Shown here: positions 33,830 to 45,957 of the stretch, piece after piece
Position numbering within the stretch: the stretch's first letter is position 1
How the letters are laid out: the number at the start of each line of letters is the position of its first letter
Assembly (NCBI GenBank): GCA_028583415.1
Contig: CM053272.1
Span: 48,678,788 to 48,742,787 of the forward strand
Reading direction: 5' to 3'
DNA: 64,000 bases
Origin: Protea cynaroides
Lineage: Eukaryota; Streptophyta; Magnoliopsida; Proteales; Proteaceae
The notes under the pieces: model-generated
Seen by the model: the letters and a program-made list of their open reading frames with translations, nothing else
The model's database searches: none
Told to the model about the DNA's origin: nothing
Made by a program: the position numbers and the translations under genes

Positions 33830-36038
33830 ACTCACTCACTTTTTGAACCATCGTGGTCGGCTAGAAGGCCACGATTCCAACGGCGAAGAAGCAACAGTCC
33901 AGCAACTGAAGCTGCTCCAAATAGAGATGAATCAGAACTTCTCCCCCGACGAATCAAAACCTAATTTCTCTATTTTAATCTCAAATATCGCCATTAATCT
34001 GAAATGATGCTGTGCTAATTTCGTATCTGATTCAAGATCTGTTCTGCTATCTGACTGGGGAACGATCAGAATCGTCTATTAGATCCAACCGATTAGGATA
34101 CAATTTAACCAGAATATTCCTGCTCAACCTCAAGCGACAACCTTCATTCTCGTTGGAAGGAAGTCGGTTTGGAGAGGCGAAGGCATTAGAGTTGCAGATT
34201 TTTCACCGACCATTCTGCAAGTTTCTTTCTTCTATAAATCAAAAGAAGAAGAAAGAGACAGGAAAAAAGAAAAAAGATACAGGAAAAGAAGAAGAAGAAA
34301 GAAAGGTTATATTAGTAATTTTATTAGTTTCTAAAATTTTCAAATTAATAAAATAAAGGGTAAAATTGTCTAACGGAATTGGTTAAACGGAGACGGATAT
34401 TCTTGAGGATATTCTTTGGCTCTATCCATCCAACTTTTTGTATGGTAGATATTTGTGCTAATGTAAAGATATATGCAATTAGATTTTTTTTTAATATTTA
34501 TTTCTGGTTCTTTATATTCGTTCATTGTTTACTTATTTTGAGTCATGCTCTTTTGGATACATTCCTTGGGAAATTGACAGCATTACTGATTCCCTTACTT
34601 TACAGATCTTACCTAAGTCCTGCTAGATAGTTTAGCATTTATGCACTCTATGACTGTATGACATGTATGTCAATCACGCTATGAACACATCATGATCTAA
34701 TAAATAACTTTGTTAATACCATGAAAAAAAAGAAAAAAAAAGATTACTATATATTAATGCATATTGAAGTTTAAATTATAAGTCAACTAGGACTTAAATT
34801 GCAAGAAAAAAAAATCCAACTAATAATGGATTGCGTCCTCATTTAATTTCAAAAGACTCCATAATATCTTTATCATGAGCAAACTTAAAAACAATCTTTC
34901 TGCGTTACAAAGATAAGATTGCATACATTTTGCCCCTCCCTACACCAGCAGACCTTGCAGTAACGAAAGCCTTGTATACTTAGACACCCTTTATAATATT
35001 GCATATGGCATAATCCAACTTATGGAATCAACCCCACACTTGATAATATCATTTCATTTGGAATGCTTTGCATTTAATCTTGTGGGATGAGGAGGAGCTC
35101 TTGGCCTTTGCTCATTGGTATGAATCCATAATCGATATTTTGAGTCAAAGTTTTTGTTTTGTTTTTGTTTTTGTTTTTTAACTACTATCAAGAAGAGCCC
35201 AAGTTTAGCCTGTCTAAAAACAATCCAAACCATTCCATGGATATCCATTAGTTGGAGTTGCTGCATCATCTTTTAGCATGACACATGTTGTCTAATATTA
35301 TTTTAATTTTTTACTGAATTTTGACTTATAACTATATTTTTTAAATGAATAAATTACATCTGAGGTACCTAACAATTATATTAAAACAAATTTAGGGCAT
35401 CCCAAGCACAAACGGTGTTAAGACTTAGGAGGTATTAACATATGACGATAAAATGACTAAAATGTTCCAAGTTCACATAACCATAGCAAACATCATGGTA
35501 TAGTCTGATTTAAGCTCACACCATCAATAGCTTCAAAAGGATTCAAATTAGAAAGATATGATTCAAATATAATGGTTTAATATTTGTACATGTTTGATTT
35601 GGATTGTAGTTGTTCTTTTAGCATTTTAAATCATGATAAACATAATGGTACAACCTGATATAAGATCAAAATGTCATATAATTCTAAGAGATTCTAATAG
35701 AAATTATATAGGAAAAATTGATAAATAAAACACCGACGCACATGCTATCGTTGAGAAACAATAGGAACTGATTTCAACAGCATTTCAAATTTGAAAATGT
35801 TCAACCACATTTTAAATTTGAAACCATTAGCAAATATGGAGAAATAATAGGGAATGACTCTACCATACTTCAAATTTAAATAACGTGTGTAAATGTGTAA
35901 TAACCTCCTTGATCGTTGGGATACAACCAATCTGATTAATGCTATAAAATACTGTAAAAGTTCTATAAAAGAACCACATGAGAGTCCAAGAAATCCATCC
36001 AAGTTTTCACGATTAAATCTCTTCATTACCATTCTTTA
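33267..36038. other. Unassigned stretch with a TC microsatellite and a MULE-like end
   Basis: At 33486-33640 there is sequence related to the inverted-repeat ends at 13700-13863 (CAGCTACCACCC, GTTAGTTGCTGATGTCA). A TC run lies at about 33775-33832. The small open frames at 33647-34630 are low-complexity and unsupported. 34640-36030 is AT-rich without a recognisable feature. Confidence 0.4.
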
Positions 36039-36264
36039 TGGTATGAGAGCTCTAAGTCCAATGGCATCATTCTCATTTCGATCCTACAATGGCGTCTACC
36101 CCATCCGACACCAACACAACCGATAGTACATCTCCCACGGCAACTGCTTCCGCATCACCTCCTCTAATTATCTCTAACATAGCCAGCCTCATCCTCATAA
36201 AACTGTGCTCTACAAACTACCTCTTATGGAAATCCCTATTTGAATCAATTCTCCAGGACACAAG
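36039..36264 (+). pseudogene. Ty1/copia 5' remnant: primer site and start of gag
   Basis: TGGTATGAGAGC (36039-36050) is a one-base variant of the tRNA-Met primer site. A frame from the ATG at 36089 reads a Ser/Thr-rich N-terminus and then KLCSTNYLLWKSLFESIL, the usual start of copia gag. It stops short at an LTR start (36265). The last ~73 bp recur just before the second LTR at 38174. Confidence 0.65.
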
Positions 36265-36694
36265 TGTAAGATATTTTATAGGCTAAATTAATTATAAGGT
36301 TAGTTAGTTCAGTGGGAGTCTAGTTACAGGTAGACCGGTTTAAGAATGATTAGAGATGGACCAACCTGGTCCACTATGGGACGGGTCCAGGGTTGGGGGT
36401 TGTATTATAAATATCAATGGTTAGAGTCCCCACAGTCACGGTGTTATTTTCTTCTCCTGTTCCTATACGCAAAGAAAATGTCAAAGGATTCCGACAAGTT
36501 ATGGAAGACTCTGATTCAAGCATTCAAAGCATTCAAAGCAAAGAAAAATGTCGCAAATCAATCTACACTAAGAGGATGTGTCTTATCATCTCTTTTCAAT
36601 ACCTATTGTATTCTATTAATCTGTGTGGTGTGTTCGTTAGGGTTCATGGGAAATCCCAAGGGAAAAACCCAAAGGAGATATCAAAATTCTTACA
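36265..36694 (+). mobile_element. Copia-type LTR, first copy (430 bp)
   Basis: TGTAAGATATT…AATTCTTACA, with imperfect inverted ends. One base after it comes TGGTATCAGAGCCA (36696-36709), the primer site. It is related to the LTR at 38174-38604 (very close) and to 41199-41629 (diverged). Confidence 0.85.
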
Positions 36695-38173
36695 ATGGTA
36701 TCAGAGCCACTCACACAGACCTAGGATCGATGGGAAAGTATTGTAAAGATTGTATGTTTGAATGGATTGAAAAAGGGAGAGCTTTTTCTCTAAAAATTCT
36801 CTACGAACCTGTTTAGGGTTTGGACCCTTGAAATTTTTTTTGAATAGTTAAAAACTAAAATAAATCATACAAGATTATAGGTCTCGGAGAGATGGAGCCG
36901 GCGACATAAGATGGGTCGTCGGAAGTAATCTGACGCGCCCTCATGCCCCTCTTGAAAAAATGCTTAAAATCCACACGCCGGTAACTAAAAAAAGAAAAAA
37001 AAAAGAGTAGGGCTAACGTCACCTGGTCAGCTTCGTACTGGACTGAGCCGATCTGGGCCAGTCCAGGACCGAACCCTGGCCCATACCAGCCCGACAGGGC
37101 CCAAGGGGACCGGTGAACCCGACTCAGGGTGTACGTACAGTTTGCATGTGTGACCCGAGACCCGACCCATTAATCCAAATGTTTGACCCGGAAACCCGAA
37201 CAATTAACCCGGATGACTGACCAGAAAACCCGACTCGTGGACCCAATTTTGTGACCCGAGAACCCTATCAAACAACCCGGGAACTAGATCCGGAAACTCG
37301 AATGAGTGGGTTGGTTAGGCCGACGGTTGAACCGCTGGTATGCGGTTCGGTTTAAGACCAGACCATTTGGTTCAGTCTGGACCAAAGCATTTTAAAAAAA
37401 GGGTTTAAATAGTGGGTTTGGTCCGCCCATAACCGAACCCAGCCAGACCGAACCTAGACAAGATGAACCGCCCAGAACCGGTTCAAGTTATATAAAAGGT
37501 AAGCTGACTCTGATCGACAATTGTGGGGGCTAAGAGTGTGGGATTTTGACGCGGTTTTTTACGCTGTGTTTATATTTTCGTGCTCTATAATTTGATAAAT
37601 AGGTTGACATAATTTGATGATTTGGAGAATTTATTTTTGACTAAAAGGTGTCCCAAATAAGTCCGATTTGTAGTTTTCTACTTGTTTGTTAGTTATTTTT
37701 GTACCAGATGCTTGTAGAAGGTTATGGGTGCATGAGATTTTATTTATTAACCCACAAGGTACTGCAAAGTAGGGTTTTGAGATATCATTGTGAAATTGGA
37801 TGAAACTCACCAAAGTGGTACATCTAGTTTCATCATGATGTCTTCAAATTCAAAGTTCATGTATTTGTAAATGCTTGTATAAGGACGATGTAAACCCAAA
37901 GGTGGTATTGTCAAGTTTTGTTTAAATTAAGGTTTGTGGGTGTCATGTGAAGATTGGGTGGAATCCACTAAAGTGGTATATTCAGTTCCAACATACTAGT
38001 CCTAAAACCCCAAATTTGTGTATTTTCATATACAATAAAGGATATATTTTTAATACACTGTTCTCCATGGTGTGAAAAACAGCTAAGAAAGACAATGTTA
38101 ACCTCATAAAACTATGCTCTACAAACTACCTCTTATGGAAATCCCTATTTGAACCAATTCTCCAGGACACAAG
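36695..38173 (+). mobile_element. Internal region of a non-autonomous copia-like unit
   Basis: It starts with the primer site, has no coding capacity that I recognise, and carries a C-rich tract with repeated GACCCGGAAACCCGA-like units (about 37080-37310). It ends with the 73-bp copia gag stub (38102-38173) just before the second LTR. Confidence 0.6.
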
Positions 38174-38604
38174 TGTAAGATATTTTATAGGCTAAATTAA
38201 TTATAAGGTTAGTTGGTTCAGTGGGAGTCTAGTTACAAGTAGATCGGTTTAAGTTTTATTAGAGATGGACCAACATGGTCCACTATGGGACTGGTCCAGG
38301 GTTGGGACTGATATTATAAATATCAATGGTTAGAGTCCCCACAGTCACGGTGTTATTTTCTTCTCCTATTCTCATACGCAAAGAAAAGGTCAAAGGATCC
38401 CGACAGGCTGTGGAAGACTCTGATCCCAGCATTCCAAGCATTCAAAGCAAAGAAAAAAGTCAAAAATCAATATACAGCAAGAGGTATGTGTCTTATCATC
38501 TCTTTTCAATACTCATTGTATTCTAGTAATCTGTGTAGTATGTTTGTTAGGGTTCATGAGAAATCCCATGGGAAAAACTCAAAGGAGATTTAAAAATTCT
38601 TACA
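38174..38604 (+). mobile_element. Copia-type LTR, second copy (431 bp)
   Basis: Nearly identical to 36265-36694 and followed by the variant primer site TGGTATCGGAGCCA (38606-38619). The following DNA repeats the internal region up to the gap at 39219, so the unit of about 1909 bp is tandemly duplicated. Confidence 0.85.
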
Positions 38605-39218
38605 GTGGTATCGGAGCCACTCACACAGATCTAGGACCGATGGGAAAGCATTGTAAAGATTGTATGTTTGAATGGATTGAAAAAGAGAGAAATTTTTCTC
38701 CAAAAATTTTCTACGAACCTATTTAGGGTTTGGACCCTTGAAAATTTTTTCGGACAGTTAAAAAGTAAAATAAATCATACAAGATTGTAGATCTCGGAGA
38801 GATGGAGCCGGTGACATAAGGTGGGTCGCCGAAAATAACCTGACGCGCCCTCATGCCCCTCCTGAAAAAATGCTTGAAATCTACACGCCAGTGACTAAAA
38901 AAAGAAAAAAAAAGAAAAAAAAAAGGAGTAGGGCTGACGTCACCTGGTCAGCTCCGAACTGGACTGAGCCGATTTGGGCCAGTCCAGGACCGAACCCTGG
39001 CCCATACCAGCCCAATAGGGCCCAAGGGGACCGGTGAACCCGACTCAGGGTGTACGTGCAGTTTGCATGTGTGACCCGAGACGCGATCCATTAATCCGGA
39101 TGTTTGACCCGGAAACCCGAACAATTAACCCAGATACCTGACCAGAAAACCCGACCCGTGGACCCAATTTTGTGACCCGAGAACCTTATCAAACAACCTG
39201 GGAACTAGATCCAAAAAC

Positions 39219-39718
39219 NNNNNNNNNNNNNNNNNNNNNNNNNNNNNNNNNNNNNNNNNNNNNNNNNNNNNNNNNNNNNNNNNNNNNNNNNNNNNNNNNN
39301 NNNNNNNNNNNNNNNNNNNNNNNNNNNNNNNNNNNNNNNNNNNNNNNNNNNNNNNNNNNNNNNNNNNNNNNNNNNNNNNNNNNNNNNNNNNNNNNNNNNN
39401 NNNNNNNNNNNNNNNNNNNNNNNNNNNNNNNNNNNNNNNNNNNNNNNNNNNNNNNNNNNNNNNNNNNNNNNNNNNNNNNNNNNNNNNNNNNNNNNNNNNN
39501 NNNNNNNNNNNNNNNNNNNNNNNNNNNNNNNNNNNNNNNNNNNNNNNNNNNNNNNNNNNNNNNNNNNNNNNNNNNNNNNNNNNNNNNNNNNNNNNNNNNN
39601 NNNNNNNNNNNNNNNNNNNNNNNNNNNNNNNNNNNNNNNNNNNNNNNNNNNNNNNNNNNNNNNNNNNNNNNNNNNNNNNNNNNNNNNNNNNNNNNNNNNN
39701 NNNNNNNNNNNNNNNNNN
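39219..39718. other. Assembly gap (500 N)
   Basis: Exactly 500 N. It hides the end of the second internal unit and its joint with the copia pol remnant. Confidence 1.
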
Positions 39719-39779
39719 AAATATAAACATTGTTCTTATTTTCGAACTGTTTAGTATGCACATATAACCATTAAGTTAC

Positions 39780-40340
39780 GTATGCTTAAATCGATAAAGG
39801 AGACAAATTGACAAAATTATGTACAAGAAATGATATTGAGTGTGAGCATCTGCAATGCAATAGGGAGCTTGTTATATGCTCAAGGTTGTAATCATTTTAT
39901 GTAGCCTTTTCAATGAGTGTTATGGGACGTTTTCAGTTAGATGCTGGTATAGCTTACTGGACAACGAAAAAAAGGAAGGTCATGCGATATATGCAGAAGA
40001 CTAAGGATAGCATGTTCATTTATGAAAGTAGTGACACTCTAGGCTATTTTGATGCAATTTTAATGTTTGCATTGATGACAGAAAACCAATCTCAAGGTTC
40101 ATTGTTATGGTGGTAGAGTTTTGTAACTCTACGTGAAAATAACAAATAAGGTGTCTGGTGTAAGAGTTTCTTTTATGATTTAGAGGTTGTAAACTTTACT
40201 TCTAGACTATTGAGATATATTGTGACAGCGGTTTAGCTATGTTCTTCTCAAATAATAAGAAATAAAGTATTTCACAACATAATAGAGATCAAATCTCTTT
40301 AAGTAAGGAAAAGGTCAAAAGATTTTATATCATTGTAGAT
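39780..40340 (+). pseudogene. Ty1/copia pol remnant (end of RT and RNase H)
   Basis: The clearest frame (39913-40116) reads GRFQLDAGIAYWTTKKRKVMRYMQ, like the copia segment between RT and RNase H where successive genomic copies have RY(L/M)Q.TKD. Further pieces in other frames (up to about 40330) resemble the copia C-terminus with a YCDSG-like stretch. Stops and shifts are many. Confidence 0.6.
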
Positions 40341-40649
40341 TCTTTGATGAAGGTTTTGTTAGTGGGAGTCTTCAAGGGACGGTACGTCCAATATAAGAAT
40401 GATTGAAAACAATTAATTTTATTACAGGCTTAAGTGGCCAAAGATCTGAGAATCAGTGGGAGTCTCTAGATATGCTTAATCAGTGGGAGACTCTTTATGT
40501 TTATACTTGTGTTTTCACATTGCTTACTGTGTTTGATTGTATTGCTCATGGTTTAATGGGCATAGTTTTCGTAACTATGATTTTGTTTACATTAGCATTT
40601 GCGTTATTGTTATTTGCATACATAGTTATGTGTTTGACATGTCAAAGAT

Positions 40650-40880
40650 AAACCAGGCTGTATTTAGCCAAAGATAAATCAGGCAGTATTCAGCCAGACA
40701 CTAGGCAGTATTTAACCAAAGGACGAACAAGGCAGTATTTAGCCAGATATATAAGGTAGTATTCAGCCATACAAATAATGACGCTAAGTCAAAGTGCGGT
40801 ATTAATCCAAGCTAGAGACAGTTTGCCATGAGAGGATAATATCAAAGAATAAAGGCGGTGTTTAGCTAAGATATGGTATT
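40650..40880 (+). repeat. Short tandem repeats around GGCAGTATTTAGCCA
   Basis: Five or six imperfect copies of GGCAGTATT(T/C)AGCCA, spaced about 30-35 bp apart. They lie between the copia pol remnant and its 3' LTR. Confidence 0.6.
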
Positions 40881-41198
40881 ATATTTCTGAATTATTTAAA
40901 TACCATGTTTTAGTTGCCTATAAAGGTTTTGGCGCATTTTGATTAAGGTTCTTTCGTCAAGATTGGACTCGCATGAGAGTTTACTTTCATGCATTATCTC
41001 AGGCGATTCATGTATTAAGTAGACCTTTATTGTGGCTGATAGAAGTTTGTACACCATATGTTGAGGTGTATTATTCGCTGTTGCTCACATTGGGAAGCTT
41101 GATAGATGTTTCAAAGTTAGTAACGATTTAGTGTGTTGGATTTCATGGCCACACTGGTTGACGGTGGTTTTGTAATTAATATATCCCAAGTGGGAGAT

Positions 41199-41629
41199 TG
41201 TTAGATTTATGTGGGCTTAATTAATTACCTAAACTAGTCAATTCAGTAGGAGTCCAATGAACATGGTAGAACCGATTTGGTTCGATTCGTCACATGGTAT
41301 GAGATAAGTTTTAGTAACCTTAATTTTATTGTGGGAAGGGTTTTAGGGTTACATATATATTCTATAAATACAGGGTTAGAGTCCCCACGATCAGAGTTAA
41401 TCAGTTCTCTCTGCATCCATTGGCAAGAGATATCTGGATATCCTCTGAAGCCTGTGGAAGACTGTAGCCGAAGGATTTCGATCAAAGCTTGAAGCGTAGA
41501 GGAATTAGACTTCACAGACAGGTATGTCTTTACGATTCAAATAGATTAATGGCCTCCCATCGTGTTCTAGAGTTCTTGTATGGATTGGGTTGGGTTTCAT
41601 TGAAACCTTAATCACATAATAATCTAACA
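41199..41629 (+). mobile_element. Copia 3' LTR (431 bp)
   Basis: TGTTAGATT…AATCTAACA with perfect 9-bp inverted ends, preceded by a purine tract AAGTGGGAGAT. It belongs to the family of the LTRs at 36265 and 38174 but is clearly diverged. The TATA-like TATAAATA near 41363 marks its promoter. No matching 5-bp duplication was found with the first LTR. Confidence 0.85.
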
Positions 41630-41943
41630 CTATTCACCGCAGCCTCAGAAGATCCTCCTATTCGTCTGCTACCTCCATGAGAAACTTCTGAAAAACTTTG
41701 GGTGGGGTTGGGATTTTGCTTTGAGTATGCATGTATGTATTACTGTGCAGGTATCTCTCTTAATGGACTTCGATTGGGGTCCAGATCTTCTATCGTCATA
41801 CTTTGCCGAAGAGGTGGAATTAGATTCTTTTTTTAACAAGGGTAAAACAGGTGCTTCTCTTTTAACATTAATAGGATAAAACGTTGAGGTTAGAATTGTT
41901 CACAAAAAATATCACTTTAACACCGTTAAAAATTGGGAAAGTT
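41630..41943. other. Unassigned flank
   Basis: Sequence between the copia 3' LTR and the chromovirus 5' LTR. I see no feature. Confidence 0.4.
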
Positions 41944-42293
41944 TGTGAAACCTATATGCAAATTTCGGGACGAAATTTCTTTTAAGGATGGGGGAGTTGT
42001 AAGACCCGCACTCCGTAAACCCGGTCTAAACCTTAGTTTTGTGTCGTAGCAGGTCTTCCGATCATCACCGGGCCAGACGGGACAAGCGGATGACAAACAG
42101 GTATGAAATCGGACCAAAGACGACCAAATAGTCATCATTTTATGTTGACCGGTCGATGGTACCGGTCGACCGGTATGGTCTGAGCCGCTAAGTGCGGAGA
42201 TCCAGAAATTGGTCTCTGCGGGTCCCACTTTCCTGATTTCGAATCCTAAAAATTTTCTAATCCTAATAGGGTTACTAAACCCTAATTCTAGCC

Positions 42294-42300
42294 TATAAAT
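42294..42300 (+). promoter_or_regulatory. LTR TATA box of the chromovirus
   Basis: CCTATAAATACACCC about 350 bp into the LTR, between the two motif clusters, with an A/G-rich leader following. It is conserved in the 3' LTR. Confidence 0.6.
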
Positions 42301-42716
42301 ACACCCTTAAACCTCCTCAAATCCTTTCCATTATCTCTCACAAACCCTAGAGAAGAGAAAGAGGTTGGAAAGGAGAAGGAGCTAGGAAGAAGAAGGAGGT
42401 GCCGCCATTACCGTTCGACGATGCACACGTTACGCCAGTCAACGGTAAGTGTTTAATCATTCTTCTTACCCCATGTTAGTTGTGTGGGTGGATCAATACC
42501 ATGCAAAGTAGGTATTGATCTAAAACCCTAAATTGGCCAATAAACCCTAAGTTGCCGTCAAACCCTAGATTTGAGTTTCGAGATGATATTCATCGAAACG
42601 AGACTTGAATGAGTTGGGGATAACTCTAACTCCAAGTTTAGACTTAGAATGGATAGGAGAAACCTTGGAAATCCATGGAGGATGATCGACGACAGTCGAA
42701 AAACCCATGTATGGTC

Positions 42717-42870
42717 TTCCGGAGACATACCGGTCGACTATACCGGTTGCACATAGTGCGACCGGTATGTTGCCACCGGTATCCCTCGGGAGGCTGGTCT
42801 GTGGAGACCGGCTGACCATACCGGTCGCCAGTCTTCCCCATAGAGCTGCGACCGATACATGCCACCGGTC
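42717..42870. repeat. CGACCGGTA motif cluster in the LTR
   Basis: Seven or more copies of CGACCGGTA or its complement TACCGGTCG, some paired into near-palindromes such as ACCGGTCGACTATACCGGT. A second cluster at 46566-46732 shares GTGCGACCGGTATGTTGC with it. Confidence 0.75.
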
Positions 42871-44172
42871 AGCTCTGTGAGGGTATTTTGTAACCATGTT
42901 GGTTTCCGACCAACATGAAACCCTAAGCAACACGTTCTAATGAAACCCAAATAATATTGTAGGACTTTGTGACATATCGTTTGGATCTTGCGACGTGGAG
43001 CAAGTTATCGAACGAGCGTCAGGTAAGGAAATCTGACCTAAACCTAATGATTAATGGACAGTAAATCGTTGTTAATAACCTGAATATGTATGATGTGTTG
43101 TTTGTGCATATTCACATGCCATCCTTTACTTTCAGTTATTATTGTTGTTCATGCATTGATAGGATGTGATTGTTAGGCATGTGATTATTTTCGTTAGTGT
43201 GTGGAGTGGGGCATGGGCCTGGGATCGCTCCTCACATTAGCCCCTTTTGTAGTATTCTGTCTTAACATGCTTGGTACGGGTGGGGTATCAGGGGAAGGTC
43301 ATGGTACGGTGGTCTCCGATATTGATGTTGGCCTGACCATGGATATGTGGCACTGTGGTCTCCGAGTCGACGCTGGCTTGTCCACGATGCTTTAGCTCTA
43401 TCTCTATGCCGTAGGGAGTTATGTTGGGATAGAGTCTACCTGCGTATTGTTTCTATCCTAGTGGGTTAGTTGTGGATAGGGCATCAGGGGAGGTGTGGGA
43501 ATGCCTTAGCTCTATCTCTATGCCGTAGACGGCTGTGCTGGGATAGAGCATACATTGATGACATATAGGATTGGTTAGTTGCGAGCCTAGTTTGCGAGCC
43601 TTGGCCAGTAGAGGCTTAGGTATTGGTATGGGTAGAGTATCAGGGGAGGTACGGGGGTATCTTAGCTCTATCTCTATTCCATGATGGGTGCATGTGGGCC
43701 AATGGGGGTGTGATCCATGAGGTGCTACACACTCGTGTATAGAGGTGCGGGGGCCACCAAACCTTTCTATAGCACATTGCAAACTTAAAACCAGACCACA
43801 GCATAAAATTGATTGTTACTCGTGCATAATATTGTGAAACTGTCTGATTGTCTTACTGAGCTGTGTTGTGACCTCACCCTTTGTATATACATTGTTTTAG
43901 ATGCTGATGCAGGTAACACGGTGGATGATTACATGAACGCTCCGACGTATGGAGGTGTAGCTGCTCGATGTGCAAGCGTGAGAGGACGAGCATGACGCTT
44001 CATGCGAGTGCCCTTTCTGCGTGTACCTTTGATCGGATTTTATTTATTTCCTTCAGTTATTTTCGGTTGGATTAAATGGATGTACGGATATTATTTTATG
44101 CGTTTGGATAATTGGATATTTATTTAAATTATCAATAGATACTAAGTTCATTCTATTTAAAGTCTTCCGCTG

Positions 44173-44254
<82 letters not shown>

Positions 44255-44382
44255 TGATTGTGGTTATGTGTAATGGTTTGTATGAGCGGACGCGGCCTAT
44301 TCGAGATCCTGGTGTGAACCGTTGGTTCAATGGCGGCTCACTCACACCATTCTGGTAAGATCAGAATTGGGGTGTGACAACT

Positions 44383-44396
44383 TAGTATCAGAGCCA
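44383..44396 (+). promoter_or_regulatory. Primer-binding site of the chromovirus
   Basis: TAGTATCAGAGCCA, one change from the tRNA-Met primer site, three bases after the LTR. Confidence 0.85.
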
Positions 44397-44710
44397 TCGG
44401 GCTCCGTCCACAGACCATATTGCACCTAACTAAGTCGATGAACTGAGTTAGGAAATATTAAAAAATTTTAATACAAACACACCCTAAGCATTGTTTGATA
44501 CCTGAGACTGATTAAGAAAGAGAATAATGTACTATTCTAAATATGAAACTTAACATGTGCATACACACTAGATAGGTGAAACATGAAAATTTCCATTAAA
44601 CAAGAAAAGTGTAGCTAATGAAATAGTGCTACAGGGTACAGTCCACAAACCGGACAGTTACCCTGTATTGTAAACCGTCTGATGAAAGAGAAGAAAATAA
44701 AGAGGGACAA

Positions 44711-45951
44711 TCATGGGGTAGGGGGCCTGGGAGGAATAAGGTCTGCTATATCATAGTCTCGCTTGTAAGCAACCCTGAGCCAGTGCACCTGATCCTGTGT
44801 GACCCTGAGACTGCGAGCCAACTGCGTCAAGTCGCGGCTCATCTCACGCTGAGTGTCCCTGATCTCCATCATCATATCCATCATGGTGTCGGAGGGAGGC
44901 TGAGATGGTCTAGTGGTAGAGGTAGATGGTGGTGCTGCTGGTGTAGGCTGTGGAGCTGGCACTGGTACACCCTCGGCCCTATCCACGTCATCATCACGCT
45001 CGAGCTCGGCTGCATAGGCCGCATTGGCTGCTGCTGCTGCTGCCGCCGCGGTTGCTACCCTCCCAAGTGGGCGAGGGCGAGCCTCCAACTCGTCATCGCT
45101 AACAGGCAGGTCAACCATCTACATCCTCTGAATGGCGTCCCAGTCTATGTCGGACGTCATAGTATCCTCAACGGTCACCTCGCCTCTCATGCTCACGCCC
45201 AGACGACGTAGCAGAGAGGTAATGAGACGACCGTATGGAAGGTTACTGGCCTGATCGGCCAGGGTCGCCTGATGCATGGCCCTAATGATAAGATATGGGA
45301 GAGAGACCCGCTCCCCAGTGCAGACGCAATAAGTAATGTACTGAGTGAGCTGGGATAACTCACTATAATGGCCGCTCGGGGAACGATGTTGTGTTGAATG
45401 ATGCGACCTAGACCCGAGGTATAGGTCTCAAGCTAGCCGCCTTCATGGGAGCTCCGGGGTTTAGTATCCGATCCGCTATCTCTCGGCGCAGATCCTCGGC
45501 CGATAGCCCTTCGCTTTGGGAGGGCAATATACTAGGTCTCCATCATTTGGAACCCCTAGAAGGTCGGCCAACTGGTGGGTGTTAAAGGAAATGGGAACAC
45601 CCCGGACATAGCTAGAGATGCGTAAATCCCTACCTTGGTTGGGGTCATTAACATCCCCGTGCAGCTCCAGGTTAGCAAAGAAATGCTTAACCAGATTAGG
45701 ACGGGTGGTGTCGGTGTAAGAAATGACGGGCAACCAACCAAGCCTGTCGAACGCCGCCAGACGCCGAACCGGTCTAATTGCTCCAAGTTAACCCGACGCC
45801 CGGATTCTATGCTTTTGTTATCAAACCACGGGAATCGAGCCCGTGCCTCAACGGAACAAAACCAGTGCTCGTCAAGCTGGGGAACTGGTGGCTGGGGAGC
45901 ACGTGAACTCGAGCCATGAGGGCGTTTCCCAAGGGCGCGTCGAGGAGCCAT
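44711..45951 (-). pseudogene. Antisense extra gene of the chromovirus (aORF)
   Basis: The gene runs against the element, between primer site and gag. The ATG at 45951 follows a good 3' splice site. The N-terminal part reads FPWFDNKSIESGRRVNLEQL. A shift near 45770 leads to a frame with RPNLVKHFFANL, SYVRGVPISFN and LADLLGVPNDG; further shifts lie near 45450-45360. Then come LSQLTQYI, PYGRLITSLL, and a C-terminus with an Ala run, a Pro/Ser/Thr stretch and a coiled-coil-like helix, ending RPPTP. The middle resembles the family usually labelled putative plant transposon protein. The related copy at 56358-62251 aligns along its whole length. Role unknown; a DNA-binding role is only my inference. 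Confidence 0.65.
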
Positions 45952-45957
45952 TTTAAA

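Larger units (their letters stand above)
41944..44379 (+). mobile_element. 5' LTR of the chromovirus (2436 bp)
   Basis: Begins TGTGAAACCTATATG, includes the usual family start TGTAAGACCCG at 41998, and ends GGGGTGTGACA. The first 54 bp are a copy of the purine-tract region that normally lies just outside the LTR. The 3' LTR has the same extension. TATAAAT lies at 42294-42300. CGACCGGTA clusters lie at 42147-42180 and 42717-42870. A TA run of about 78 bp (44175-44252) lies near the end. Confidence 0.85.

Noticed and set aside
33647..34356. Overlapping plus-strand frames with Ser/Leu and Lys runs
   Set aside because: They come from a TC microsatellite and a purine-rich tract.
40403..40651. 82-codon hydrophobic frame after the copia pol remnant
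   Set aside because: It lies between pol and the purine tract, where the DNA is non-coding in this family. T-rich DNA gives hydrophobic codons by chance.
45635..45919. Plus-strand gene between primer site and gag of the chromovirus
   Set aside because: The supported coding strand here is minus (antisense gene), shown by alignment to the second copy and by the splice sites.
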